Shown here: positions 38,746 to 49,922 of the stretch, piece after piece
Numbering within the stretch: position 1 is the stretch's first letter
Layout: every line of letters begins with the position of its first letter
Source: Stercorarius parasiticus
Taxonomy: Eukaryota; Chordata; Aves; Charadriiformes; Stercorariidae
DNA: 64,000 bases
NCBI GenBank assembly: GCA_013396915.1
Contig: VWZL01002218.1
Span: 62,001-126,000, forward strand
Direction of reading: 5' to 3'
Notes under the pieces: generated by a model
Database searches by the model: none
Seen by the model: only the letters and a program-made list of their open reading frames with translations
What the model was told of the DNA's origin: nothing
Made by a program: the position numbers and the translations under genes

Positions 38746-39763
38746 TATTATTACACAGTAAATTAAATATCTATCAATGTTCTTGATATGCTTGAATTAA
38801 AGTATTTTACATGATCTCTGGATGTCCACAGGACTTAAGCTGCCATGAACAGAAGGCTTGTAGTCGGCCTGGAGCAAGATTTACCTTTAAAAGTAGCTTG
38901 CCTGGGAAGATGCAGCTAAGCCTCTGTACCTTTTGTTACTACTTTTGCACATGCTGGCGTAGAATCCAGCTGGTTGTACTGAAACTTGGATTAATTTGAA
39001 GTGTAAAAAATGGAGCTTAACACAAATGGAGGCAGGGACTGCAGTTACTTCTTAACTGTGTGCAGAGGTGTAAGAAATGTGGCTGTAAATCAGAGGAGGT
39101 ATTAACTGAATCCTGAGGACATGGGGGAAAAACCTGTATACATACTGAAGAAGTCAATTGTTAAAGTAAGGTATAATGAGAAATGGATAAAAGAAGGAAA
39201 ATTATATGGGACCGTACTGAAAACATTCCAAGTTGCCAACCCTAATTAGTGTTTGTGAAATCCCTGACTGTTGCCATGGCAATAAATGTGATACTACAAA
39301 TGCAGCATTCTGACTTCTTCACAGGATCAACGGAAGTTGGAAAGGAGCAAAACCCTGTGTAAACATCAATATCGTCAATTAATCAGAAAACACAGCAAGA
39401 TAAATAATAAGACCCCATGAAAGGTAAATTAATTTCTGTTTTCTGTCTGCTACGTTTGAAAGTTTCCCCAGTATCAAACCATCTCTATAATTCACTTTTG
39501 TTCGACAGTAGTGCTTAATCACAAACCACAGTGGAAGTTATTGTGGAAGGAGTGTTTTAATACGTTACTTAGCAGGTTAAAGACTTTGGGTTATTTGAGA
39601 TATTTCAGCTACTTAAACACATTTCTTTCTTTAAATGTCACGTAACTTCTTTGCTTATTTATTCATTTATTTATTTGAGAGAAAATTCCACCTAAACAAG
39701 CCCAGAGTTCTCTGTTCTTTTAAGAAAAAGTGATAAACAATCTAAAATGAGTACCATCTTGAT
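38746..39763. other. Intergenic DNA, no gene seen
   Basis: Unique AT-rich DNA. A TTTA-type short repeat lies at 39656-39676. No exon is supported. Confidence 0.6.
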
Positions 39764-41052
39764 CATCTTGAGTGCAATCATGCAGCACACATGGGAGAAC
39801 TGGGTGATCAGGCCCAGTCAGCATGGCTTTATGAAAGGCAGGTCCTGCTTGACTAACCTGATCTCCTTTATGATAAGGTGACCCACTTAGTGGATGAGAG
39901 AAAGGCTGTGGATGTTGTTCACCTGGACTTTAGTAAAGCCTTTGACACTGTGTCCCACAGCATCCTCCTGGAGAAACTGGCTGCTCATGGCTTGGATGGG
40001 CGTACACTTCTTTGGGTAAAAAACTGGCTGGGAGGCCAGGCCCAAAGCATTGTGGTGAATGGAGTTAAATTCAGCTGGTGGCCGGTCACAAGTGGTGTTC
40101 CCCAGGGCTCAGTGTTGGGTCCGGTTCTCTTTAACATCTTTATCAATGATCTGGATGTGGGCATTGAGTGCGCCCTCAGTAAGTTTGTAGATGACACCAA
40201 GTTGGGCGGGAGTGTCAATCTGCTTGAGGGTAGAAAGGCTCTACAGAGGGATCTGGACAGGCTGGATCAATGGGCTGAGGCCAATGGTATGAGATCCAAC
40301 AGGGCTAAGTACTGGGTCCTGCACTTGGGTCACAACAACCCCATGCAGCACTACAGGCTTGGGGAAGAGTGGCTGGAAAGCTACCTGTTGGAAAAGGAGC
40401 TGGGGGTGTTGGTCAACTGCTGGCTGAATATGAGCTGTCAGTGTGCCCAGGTGGCCAAGAAGGCCAACAGCATCCTGGCTTGGCCAGCAGGACTAGGGGA
40501 ATGATTGTCCCCGTGTACTTGGCAATGGGGATGCCCCACCTTGAATACTGTGTTCAGTTTTGGACCCCTCGCTACAAGAAAGACATTGAGGTGCTGGAGC
40601 GTATCCAGAGAAGCTGGTGAGGGGTCTCGAGCAAAAGTCTTATGAGCAGTGGCTGAGAGAGCTGGGGTTGTTTATCTTGGAGAAAAGGAGGCTGAGAGGA
40701 GACCTTACTGCTCTCTACAACTACCTGAAAGGAGGTTGTATTGGGGTGGGGGTCAGTCTCTTCTCCCAAGTAACAAGTGATAGGACAAGAGGAAATGGCC
40801 TAAAGTTGCGCCAGGGGAGGTTTAGATTGGGTAGTAGGAAAAATTTCTTCACCTAAAGGGTTATCAAGCACCAGAACAGGCTGCCCAGGGAAGGGACTGA
40901 ATCACTATCCCTGGAGGTATTTAAAAGACATGTAGACGTGGCACTTAGGGACATGGTTTAGTGGTGGACTTGGCAGTGTTAGGTTTACTGCTGGACTCGA
41001 TCTTAATGGTCTGGTCAAACCTATATGGTTCTATGATTCCATGATTCTATGA
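39764..41052 (+). mobile_element. CR1 LINE, 5'-truncated, with reverse-transcriptase remnant
   Basis: This is the longest CR1 in the window, about 1.29 kb. It starts inside ORF2 ('gcccagtcagcatggcttta') and runs through the protein end and the 3' UTR ('agtgataggacaagaggaaa' and 'tggtttagtggtggacttgg'). It finishes with 'ggttctatgattccatgatt' plus a last octamer. Preserved tail repeats and readable protein motifs suggest a relatively recent insertion of a CR1 subfamily different from the copies at 35 and 38 kb. Confidence 0.93.
39878..40504 (+). pseudogene. CR1 reverse-transcriptase fragment
   Basis: This 208-residue open frame covers the central reverse-transcriptase fingers and palm. It shows [18 protein letters not shown] (about residues 19-36), [20 protein letters not shown] (about 72-91) and the catalytic box FVDDTKLGG (about 103-111), where CR1 usually has FADD; both aspartates are kept. 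Upstream homology continues in another frame: at about 39868 'cctttatgataagg' appears to lack one base, which breaks the frame before the apparent ATG. Downstream the frame ends after '[10 protein letters not shown]' because about 17 bases of the family sequence are missing, and CR1 coding text resumes in another frame (40510-40860). The element cannot make a full ORF2 protein. Confidence 0.88.
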
Positions 41053-41954
41053 AAATACTAAACAATGGTAAAAAAATGTCATTTTTTTCCCATGATCTTG
41101 TCTCTTGCATGACTTCAGAATCTTTTACTTGACATTAAAGTAGTTTCATTAAACACACATAAGTATCTTGCAATATACATAATAGCTAATTACAGCTGGA
41201 CTCCCACCCTTCTCTTTCAAGAAAATCCTTGCTTTTGTGAGTTTAGGTCAGAATTTTGATCTTGTCCGACTTTCACAACCATGTCACAACTTCACATATT
41301 CAAAGTTCTTCTGTAACCAAATGCAGCCAGAACATTCCGTATTATGAATATAAATGTAAAGGTGTCTAATGTTAAAAAAGAAAACAGAAGAAAAACTGCT
41401 GAAAGTGTTTCCATATGGTAAACAAGTTTCTTCCCCTTTTATTTGACGAATCACTGTGTTGGTAATTCTCACAAATGTAGGTCTGGAATACAGTTCTCAA
41501 ATATGTCATCCGCCGCTAAGAATTTGATTAATTGACTCCCCATTTATTCAATTACTTCATCAATAGTTTGGCATTTTTAAAAGTTAATCTTTTTTTATCC
41601 ATTAATAATTAGCGTTTAATCCATATCTTGAAATATTCTTAATGGTCAGTTTCATTCATTTAATAAAGAACAGCTAAATATCTCTTTTCTAAATACTATC
41701 TAGTTTGTATCACAACTTAGTTCCAAACCTGTGATTGACCGGGATTTTGAATATTCTCATAGATGACTTATATACACAGGGTAAACAATATCAATTTGAA
41801 AACATGGGTTATTTTGAATTTGTCAATGTTTTTATTGTGTTTGCATAAAATTTGATACAGTGGCAGCATAAATTGCCCAGGAAAAGAAAAGGAAAACAAA
41901 ATAAGAGCATTCACTGGACTAGCTCATTCACTAGCTCAGTAAACAAAAGTTTTT

Positions 41955-42030
41955 ATTCCTAGCTCTGTGACTGAAATGCTATATGCCCTTGGGCATGGCA
42001 CTCTACTCTTTTTTTCCTGTGCTGCTCCTC
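41955..42030 (+). repeat. Possible MIR (core-SINE) relic
   Basis: 'cctagctctgtgactgaaat' followed by 'gcccttgggcatggcactct' resembles the MIR core 'gctgtgtgaccttgggcaagtcactt'. Strongly diverged; assigned from memory of the consensus. Confidence 0.4.
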
Positions 42031-43718
42031 TTTCTTTTATTTGAACTGGAGCTTCCCCCCGGGTGGGTACTGGAGGTGCTAATTGGGATAGCTAGCAAAA
42101 TGGGGTCCTGATCTCTGTTGTGGCCTCTAGGTGTTGCTATAATACAAATAATTAATCAAAAGACATGTTTCATAGCGTCCATAGAGGGAGTTGCCAATTT
42201 TTGTCAGAGCCATGCTTAATTTTATACAGTTAAGCCTCTCTCTCTCTCCCTCTTCTCTGCAACACAACTGAAATTTTAGCTTTGTATATTGGACAAAGGA
42301 ACCTGAATGTGAAAAGTAAAGGTAGGAAAGCTGTACAAAGAGATTTGACTCACCTCTCGTTAAAGTTGCTCATTTTGGGGTAACTTGGTGCCAGCCTCCT
42401 GTCCAAGAAAGGTCGCTACTAGAGGAACCCACTATCCTATTCCTGACTCAGCCCAACCTTCCGATGCCAGAGTCAGTCCTTGGGCATCACATCCTTTGGA
42501 AGGACTCTGCCACTGATGTGGTTTAGAAGCACGTGAGGCGCACGTAGGGACACAAGTGCAGGTGATCTAGATCAGGGGACAGTTCTGTTCCCATGTCTAA
42601 GGACACAACTTAAGGCCCCTGAAGCAAATACAAATTGAGATACTTGTGAGTTTAGTGAGGATAAGCTTTTTCTTGTAGGGTGAAAATTCAGATGCTGGTG
42701 GGGGTTGGTCACAAGATCTGCGTGTTTTGCCTAACAGGGGACTATTATGCAAAATGCATTGCCATTCTCATTAAGGATTTTTAGTTTAATTTTTAAAATA
42801 AGGCATAGCGAAAAAAAAGCAACAAATAATTTCGAAGAGTTTGACCAACCTTTTGTTTTGTCACATTTCCAAAGAAGGAGAGCTGCCAGTCCCGCAGCCT
42901 GCCGCAGCACGCCATTTGATGTAACCTCCAGCCGAGCAGTTCCTGCAGAAGAACAGCTCTCGCGGAGGTGTGCCGGAGCCATCGGTACTTATGGCAATAC
43001 CCGGAATAGTGGCAGATGCCTCTCAAAACTGCATTTGCAGAAAATGCACTTGTAGCCAAACACTCTTCTCTGGCAGGGGATAAGCGATCCCTCTTACAAA
43101 GCAGAGGCACGGTAAGGAAAGGAACTGGACGCACATTTAAAGAAAATGCTGCAGGTGCCTGCTGGAGCGATGTCCTACCAGGAGTTACTGACACAAAGGG
43201 GCAGAAGATGGGATCAGAGCCCCGTCCTCTTTCTCCCCAGACATAGGTGCTCTATGGGACCACAAGCCCTACAGCCATCCCCTCCCTCCCTTGTGGCCAT
43301 CATAATTTGTGAGTTAATTACAGTCCTTTCCTGGCACGGAGAAGTACAGTGAGGGGCAGGTAGTCTCTCCTCTGGTCTGTATGTAGTTCAACCTCTGGGA
43401 CAACCATGGTCCAGCTCTCAATATCTAATTGAGAATGCGTAACCAGATATATAAAAGCTATTTTAATCAAAAGACTAGCCATTAAATTGCCAGTGTTCTT
43501 AAGCATGCTTCAGCAATTTTTCCATTTTTAAGACTCAAGTAGACAATTTTTTTTAATGTTTTATAAACGATAAAAAATTCACATCAGATTTTAACAGAAT
43601 TAAGCATACTTATTCAACACACATGGGGCCTCTGAAAAAAATGTTATTCAATTTAATAATTTTAATTTACATTGTATATGTACAAGAGCATTTCTTTCAA
43701 CCCACAGGTTAACACCAC

Positions 43719-43759
43719 AAAAAAAAAAAAAAAGAAAGAAAAAAGAAAAAGAAAAAAAC
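43719..43759. repeat. A-rich purine run
   Basis: A 15-16-base A run is followed by 'gaaagaaaaaagaaaaag', a simple homopurine tract just beyond the proposed NR4A3 3' end. Confidence 0.85.
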
Positions 43760-43906
43760 TACTGCGGTTAGCGGAGTGAAGAAACTCTTGAAACACTGTT
43801 GTCTGAAATAAAAGCAAGGCACTCTCCCTTAACACCTGATATATTCCTGAATTCTGCCTAGACAAAGGCATGTTCGCACTGAGAGAGCTCTAAGAAAAGT
43901 AGTAGA

Positions 43907-43912
43907 TTTATT
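43907..43912 (-). terminator. NR4A3: Candidate NR4A3 polyadenylation signal
   Basis: The minus strand reads AATAAA here. It is the first canonical hexamer I find downstream of the NR4A3 stop codon and would give a 3' UTR of about 2.45 kb, in the range usual for NR4A genes. No transcript evidence is available, so the true end may differ. Confidence 0.3.
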
Positions 43913-44360
43913 CTGCGTTAACTCTTTTACCACTGTGACCTGTCACTGGTTGTACTCTAGGATGAATCTGCGTACTGAAGTTGACATGAAGGACAATTCC
44001 ACAGATGACGGGATTTGGGAGAGTATCACAGTTAAGACTATCTATGGAAGACTGGAGGACACTGGCTATGTGAAATCTCACACGGGGCTCTGGACCTGCT
44101 ACCTCCCACTCACATTCCACTTAATAAATAAACCTTGCTCAACAAAAAAGCAACTTTACTGGACTATGCTGATTCGCCTGAAAATTCTTTGCAAGGGCCC
44201 ACTCGCAAGAAGCACCTGCAAGCCCTCATCTGGCTGGTGCTCAGCACCTGGCAGGATTTGTCCCTAGATAAAAGTTAATTTCTCAAGGGACCTTGTGTCT
44301 TACACAAGGAGACAAAAGTAAACATACTTTTGGATTTTGTGTCTGTATGTTTTTGTATGC

Positions 44361-44410
44361 GCACATGTGTGTGAGTGTGTATATATATATATACGTATAT
44401 ATATATATTT
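44361..44410. repeat. TG/TA microsatellite
   Basis: 'gtgtgtgagtgtgt' is followed by an alternating AT run with a central 'acgt', giving a self-complementary block 'atatatatacgtatatatat' able to form a cruciform. Confidence 0.9.
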
Positions 44411-45118
44411 AGTATATACAAAAGCAAATTCAGTCAAAATATATTTGTCTTGCTGGTCAGGCTTGTTACAGCAACCTACAAGAAACATTAGCTTCTCTGA
44501 TATTTAATTATGCTATTATGTTTGCACATAAGCTTAAAAGTCAATACAAAAAGCAATACTTTTCCAAATATTATCTGCAGGTAAACCGGAAATATTAACT
44601 ATAGTGATTAGAAGTCTGTTTCCCTATTGACACTACTATAAATCTTGATATAAGAATAATTTTTTCATAAAAGCACATCCAAACATAGTAAGTGATAAAA
44701 TACCAGATTACTATTTGAAAACCATACAGTGACTCGATATCTGGGTTATCCTTTGCAGCAATTAGGCAATTCATTTGGCATCTGTTTGATTGTATAATTT
44801 AATTTCCATATAAACAGCATAGTTTAAAAAAAGACAAAAGCTAGAATGTTTAAAGCTAACAAAAGATACAGTGACATCAGGTTGACATTCAAAAATTTCC
44901 TTAGCAAAATGACCAACAAAATTTTTTACTTAATACAGTGCATATAAAGTTTTTTAGAACTAAACTTTTTAAATATTATTTGAATTTAGCAAAACATGAG
45001 CAAGATTTTAATATCAAAGTGCTAAACAGTACTGCCTTAGAAGTCACTGCAAATAAACTGTAAAATAACTCTGCTTGTGATTTGACAGATATTTTATATA
45101 CAAATGGTTAATAAAAAG

Positions 45119-45196
45119 ACACGCGCGCACACACACACGCACACAAATATAGGTATATACATATATATATATACACATTATATATATGTATATAGT
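45119..45196. repeat. CA/TA compound microsatellite
   Basis: 'acgcgcgcacacacac' is followed by interrupted TA runs ('tacatatatatatatacac' and 'tatatatatgtatata'). Alternating purine-pyrimidine sequence including CG steps is a potential Z-DNA former; it is located in the likely NR4A3 3' UTR. Confidence 0.9.
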
Positions 45197-46357
45197 TTTC
45201 CAACCGGTGTATCTGAGTCAGTGTGAACACCCCATTTAGTTATCATGTGTAACAGGGCTCCCATGAGCTGGCAGTCATTGCAATAAATACAGGCAAAGCC
45301 ATTACAATATACCATGCATACAAACATTTATACAAATAAGGACACTATGCAACAAATTATTTCATATTAATATGGCATCAACAGTATAAACATACAAAAA
45401 GGAGTACGAACACGGAATGTTTAAACGCAGCCCACTATATCCTTCCTAGCACTTACATTCATACTATTTTACAAGACTTGCTTGTTCTTGAAAACCACCT
45501 TCTGTCTGGTTACTAACTAGTCGCCTACGTTAGAAGTCTAAAACTGAACTATCCCTGATGCTGACCCTGTGTGCTCCAGCCACTACTTACGCGGATTTCC
45601 TTAGCTGAGGAACAACCGAGCCACAGTTGCTCCCGTGTCTTCCACATACACTTGTCAATAAGTCGCGCTACATGGAATCAAGTTTGGAAAACTCTGTCAG
45701 GTTAAGTTAGTGCATGTAATTTTCTCACTGGATTTCTTCTGTTTGTTTTCATAGTAAAATAAATTAGTTAATAAACGAGACTTAGTAAGACAGCACTTTA
45801 AAAAATTGCACTTGAACATGGGAGCTAACAGCCATTGTCATTTTGCTATATTCGATTTGTATGAAATGTTCAATTGAATGTATTTTGCTAAAAAAGTGAA
45901 TTTTTGTTTAGATTGTGCTGATGTATGTGCCCTTGATGCAGGAAGTATGCTAAAGGTATCCTCACAAAACACATACTACCCTGGCAAACAACTATTTGCT
46001 GTTCCTGTTTTCAAACACAGCTTCTACAATTGTATCCCTCATATACCATGAGGGGTTAAACAACAGGTTTAAAACAGTCATGTTAACCTTTTACTGCTGC
46101 TGGGATAGCATTGTCCAAAAGTGCCGTATTAGCCATTTAAAAAACCCAAATCACACAAAAGAAAACCAAGAACACAACCCCAAACCAGTAAGCCGGGAAG
46201 TTTCAGGCCTCAGGTTGTAAGGACAAAGCGCCAGAAAAGACCTCATTTTAGACTCGGAGCTGCTTTTCTGTTAAGTGAGGGCAGAAATGTTAGCTGTTAA
46301 GTCACGATCCGTTTGCCTGCTCGGGTGGGCGTTTGCCTTTCGGGAGGGTGGTTTGAC

Positions 46358-46620
46358 TCAGAAGGGTAAGGTGTCCAGAAACAGCCTGTCGATAATGGAA
46401 GGGGCTGGCACCAAATCTTCCAGTTTCAGGTAAAAGATGCGCTGCAGTCCCAGTGTGCAGAGAGAACGCAAGTCAGCCAGAACACCCAGTACCTTCGGCT
46501 CTGCAGACTCAAGCGGTTGTCCTTTGTTTTGGCAACTGAAAGTTAAGTGATCTTTCAAACTGCTTGTGATCTTGTTGCATAGCTCTTCCACTTTCTTTGG
46601 TTCTTTTAATCCATGTCGTT
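46358..46620 (-). CDS. NR4A3: NR4A3 (NOR-1), last coding exon: end of ligand-binding domain
   Basis: NR4A3 is an orphan nuclear receptor and immediate-early transcription factor that binds NGFI-B response elements in the nucleus. On the minus strand the acceptor 'tctctcgctttgcag' precedes 46620. The exon has 263 coding bases; with the single G carried from the previous exon it gives 87 residues and a TGA at 46360-46358. It begins [20 protein letters not shown] and ends with [10 protein letters not shown] and then FLDTLPF, the family's invariant C terminus including the activation helix. [20 protein letters not shown] is, from memory, specific to NR4A3 rather than NR4A1 or NR4A2. After SLKDH there are about five residues (LTFSC) that I do not remember in the mammalian protein. 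No stop or frameshift is seen. Confidence 0.97.
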
Positions 46621-49379
46621 CTGCAAAGCGAGAGAAAAAAACCAAACACTTCAGCATCCCGAACGTGAATGGAGAGAACTCGTTCTCTTCAGTGTAGCCC
46701 AAAGGCATACTCTGGTACTCAAAGCAAAAAATGCTCTGAAAGTGTAGGATTTCCCATAACAGTTGGGGTTATACGATGTCAGTTAACCTTTCTGCCACAC
46801 AAAATAAGAGATGGCAAGTGCCCTTTTCTCTTTAGCTGCTAAAATTAGTGGCAGACATGCTCAATTATGATTGAAATTCTAGCACAAGAGCCCAAGCATC
46901 CTCCATATCTCGCATAATTTTCATGATACGAGACAGAATTAATTGGGTGATTTTCCAGCAAAACTATCACAGGAGGTGTTTTGGAGATTTCCGTGCTTCC
47001 CCACCAGTTGTGAATGCTCAATAACTATGGCAACCATTATTTATTCAGTGAATTCAAGTGGCGATCGATATCCTTAGCCAGCTCCATCAGCGCCAGGCCT
47101 AGAATTCCACCAGGAATTTGCAGACACTCTTATAAGAAACTAAAGGCACCTTACCACCCTTTGTTATTTTGATCAGCTGCTGCTTTTTAGCTTATTCGTC
47201 TCTAAAAGGTCTAAGATGAAAGAAGCTGGGAAGTTAACTATTTTGCTTTGAGTGAGCAATGCCTAAAGTGAGAAGGCAGCTGTGTTATCCACCACCAAAA
47301 CCTCAGCGTTCCTAAAAGGAAGGGGAGCTGGGGTTTGTCCCCCTTCGAATCACCTTTTAAAATGCTACAACCACGTTAAACGCATCCACGGTTCTTTAAG
47401 CATAAGTAGAATTAATCAGATTTGTGATTCATTAAAAGCAGGCTCTTTACTGTTACATGGGGAAAGCTAATCTGCTGCTGTTTGCTATCAAGATTTAGTG
47501 GATAAATTCATATAATATTTCAGAACAAATAATTTTGTGATGTTTTGATTTACCTTCGACTTTGAAATTCACAGGTAAGGACTTGCTTAATAGCGAAGTC
47601 ATAATCATTTACACGTGAAATAGAATAATACCGGACAGGACGGTCGAAGAAAATGCAGGTTAAATTAATTTTAAGCAACTAGACATATAAAAACAGTGAC
47701 AGCAATGGATGAGGACTAATTCTGGCAGTTCTCATTTTTGATGCATTTGAATTTGTCTGCCTTCCCTGGCCCTCACCCCCACCCTTGGCAGACACGTGCC
47801 ATATTGTGTCCCTTGCCCCCAAGTCTTGCTCCTCTACTGCAGGAAGAGTGGGCAATAGGTACTTTCTCTATCCATCCCCTAAGGAACAGTGAAAAGAGGA
47901 CAGTTTTCTTCACTTCCAGAAGCAGGTGTGATGTCTGTGTGAGGGGCCATGGTGCCTTGCCCAGGCATGTGTATATAAACGCCTCGCTGCCTCCCCTCAC
48001 CGCCTGTTTTGGCTAGATGTCCTTGACAAACCAATAAAACAGATGGGATTCAATGAAGGCAGTCAGAAAGGCAGAGGTCTGATTTTCCACTGATACTCAC
48101 CCATTTTACACTTTTTTTCAACTTTATTTACTTAGGCAGAGCTAGCTCCCGAAGAACACTAGTTTAGGATCAGCATCAGAGAGGTGCAGACGTGTACATC
48201 TCTGGCCAGAAGCTCCTGCGCTCTATCATTTAAGTACCATCAATCTACCCCGTTGCTTCAGAACAACACTCATCCAAGCGGTCACATCTGCTTCAGATGT
48301 CTTTTTCACCTTGCAGGAATTAAAAACCCTAGGTATTCTAAGTGCCTTGTTTACATTAAAACACGAGGAGTCAATGAATATTTAAAGCCTTTCCAGTAAA
48401 TGGTGTATAGTGTAATTATGTAAGCCTTAACTATACAGGTCACCGAGAGTAAATACTTAGGCATTAAAAATCTTGGCAGATAAATATTTTATACAGATTT
48501 GGAAAGCGGTGGGGTGAGCTTTTTTACCACTAACCTACTGAGAGAATCTGCAGGACGTTAAATTAATCTTGCAGTCTTTGAAGAGTTCTCATCTTTTAAT
48601 CTGTTTTGAGGTTGTTTCCCGGCTGTGGGAGTGAAGATATCTTTATAGATCTAGGGAGCTGAAATACTAGAATGGATCTAAAACCTGACTACAAATCAGC
48701 AGAGCACATTTTCAAACCAATGCCTCAGTAGGTGTGTACCTTGCTGCAGAGTATGGAAAATTTTCTCTGTCTCTGGAGCACACAGCCAATGTTGTTAATG
48801 TTTCCAGCCAGAACTAAACAGTCTTTGTCTCACACTGACAAGTTCAGAAGGTTTTATGGACAAATCGCATCTTTGGTGGCTAGCCATGAAACATACTGAT
48901 GCGAAATACAGTATGTACAAAGAATATATTACTAGTAGCCTTACTTTAAATAACAAAATCACAGAAATTCAGAATTAAGAGATATGCCATCCTCAAGCCG
49001 CTCTCTGGTGCTGCAATATTAAAGCAGCCTCCGATAAACCAGGCTGCCCTCTCCTGCATGAATTGCCATGTAATGGCCTTTGCTACTTGCAAATCTCTAC
49101 AAAGGTAATACCTCATGACTGGAACTGCCTCACTGGAAGAAGGGGTTTTCAGTCTCCAATCCCTATGGCATCCCTTGTGGACCCATAGAAACTCAAACCA
49201 TCTATGTGGAAGCCCTTCCGCTAGTAAAGGGCACTGCGTGCACTGGCATTGCCATCGCAGTCTCTGGTGTTAGCATCCAACTGGTTTCTGGGGAACACAC
49301 TAGTATAAGAAACAACCCATCTCTTAGGTAGACCTGCGGAGTCTCGGGTCTAATTTTCTCAAAGTTTTAAATTTAATAG

Positions 49380-49922
49380 TGTCATGATTTGGGCCAGACT
49401 GGCCACTGAAACGAACGACAGATGCTCTCTGACCTCTCTCCCTTCAGAGGAGGGAAAGCATCTCCCTTCAGGGAGAGGAGGAAGAGAGAGAGAGAGATTT
49501 ATAAGTTTAGAAAAGAAAGTGAACTACTTTCATGAAAACATTAATAAAATAATAAAAAGGAAATAATGAAATAGATACAATATATACAAAATTGTATCAA
49601 GCTCCCAGGATGACAATCAGGTCACCAGCAGGCACTGGGGAAGTCCCAGACCAGACTCAGTGGCGGACAGGAGCTGCATTCTGGATCTGGATTCAGGAAT
49701 GCATGGACCAGGATCAAAGGCAGATGAACAGACAGAGGCCTCCTCAGACACTGGCTACTGAAGAGAGAGGGCTGACCCTTTGATCCCTCAGCTTTTATAC
49801 TGAGCATGGGGCAGATGGGATGGAACACCCTGTGGGTCAGTTTGGGGTCACCTGTCCTGTCCCCTCCTCCCCACAGGTACGACCCCTCTATGCTTTTCTG
49901 CTTCCAACCCTCCAACGAGGCA
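49380..49922 (-). mobile_element. Solo LTR of an avian endogenous retrovirus
   Basis: About 543 bp that begins TG and ends CA on the minus strand. The plus-strand left end is 'tgtcatgatttgggccagac' and the right end '...ccaacgaggca'. The minus strand carries a TATA-type promoter in 'ctcagtataaaagctgaggg' (about 49789-49808). Flanks are 'aatag' (49375-49379) and 'aataa' (49923-49927), a near-match 5-bp target duplication, and there is no adjacent internal retroviral sequence. This indicates recombination down to a solo LTR. I recognise the layout as a common avian LTR type but cannot name the subfamily. It sits in the same orientation as NR4A3, within its last intron. No retroviral gene is present. 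Confidence 0.8.
49793..49802 (-). promoter_or_regulatory. TATA box of the solo LTR
   Basis: The minus strand reads 'agtataaaag', a good TATA element in the expected middle region of the LTR. If active, it would start transcription in the NR4A3 direction inside the last intron. Activity is not shown by sequence. Confidence 0.6.

Larger units (their letters stand above)
41053..43906. other. Intergenic DNA downstream of NR4A3
   Basis: Mostly AT-rich unique sequence. A possible MIR relic lies at about 41955-42030. A comparatively GC- and CpG-rich patch lies at about 42880-43200. An A-rich purine run is at 43719-43759. Overlapping short frames in the GC-rich patch (102 residues plus, 133 residues minus) have no recognised domains. 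Confidence 0.55.
43913..46357 (-). other. NR4A3: Probable NR4A3 3' UTR
   Basis: AT-rich sequence directly after the NR4A3 stop codon with no competing gene. On the transcript strand it carries a 'tttatttatt' AU-rich element (44122-44131), as expected for a short-lived immediate-early mRNA. It also carries two alternating purine-pyrimidine microsatellites (44361-44410 and 45119-45196). The extent is inferred from the first AATAAA. Confidence 0.5.

Noticed and set aside
42793..43194. Minus-strand frame of 133 residues and an overlapping plus-strand frame
   Set aside because: No domain recognised; kept only as a GC-rich patch to check.
48957..49060. Possible old CR1 tail ('aaaatcacagaaattcag')
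   Set aside because: The match is too short, and the following sequence has no further CR1 landmarks.
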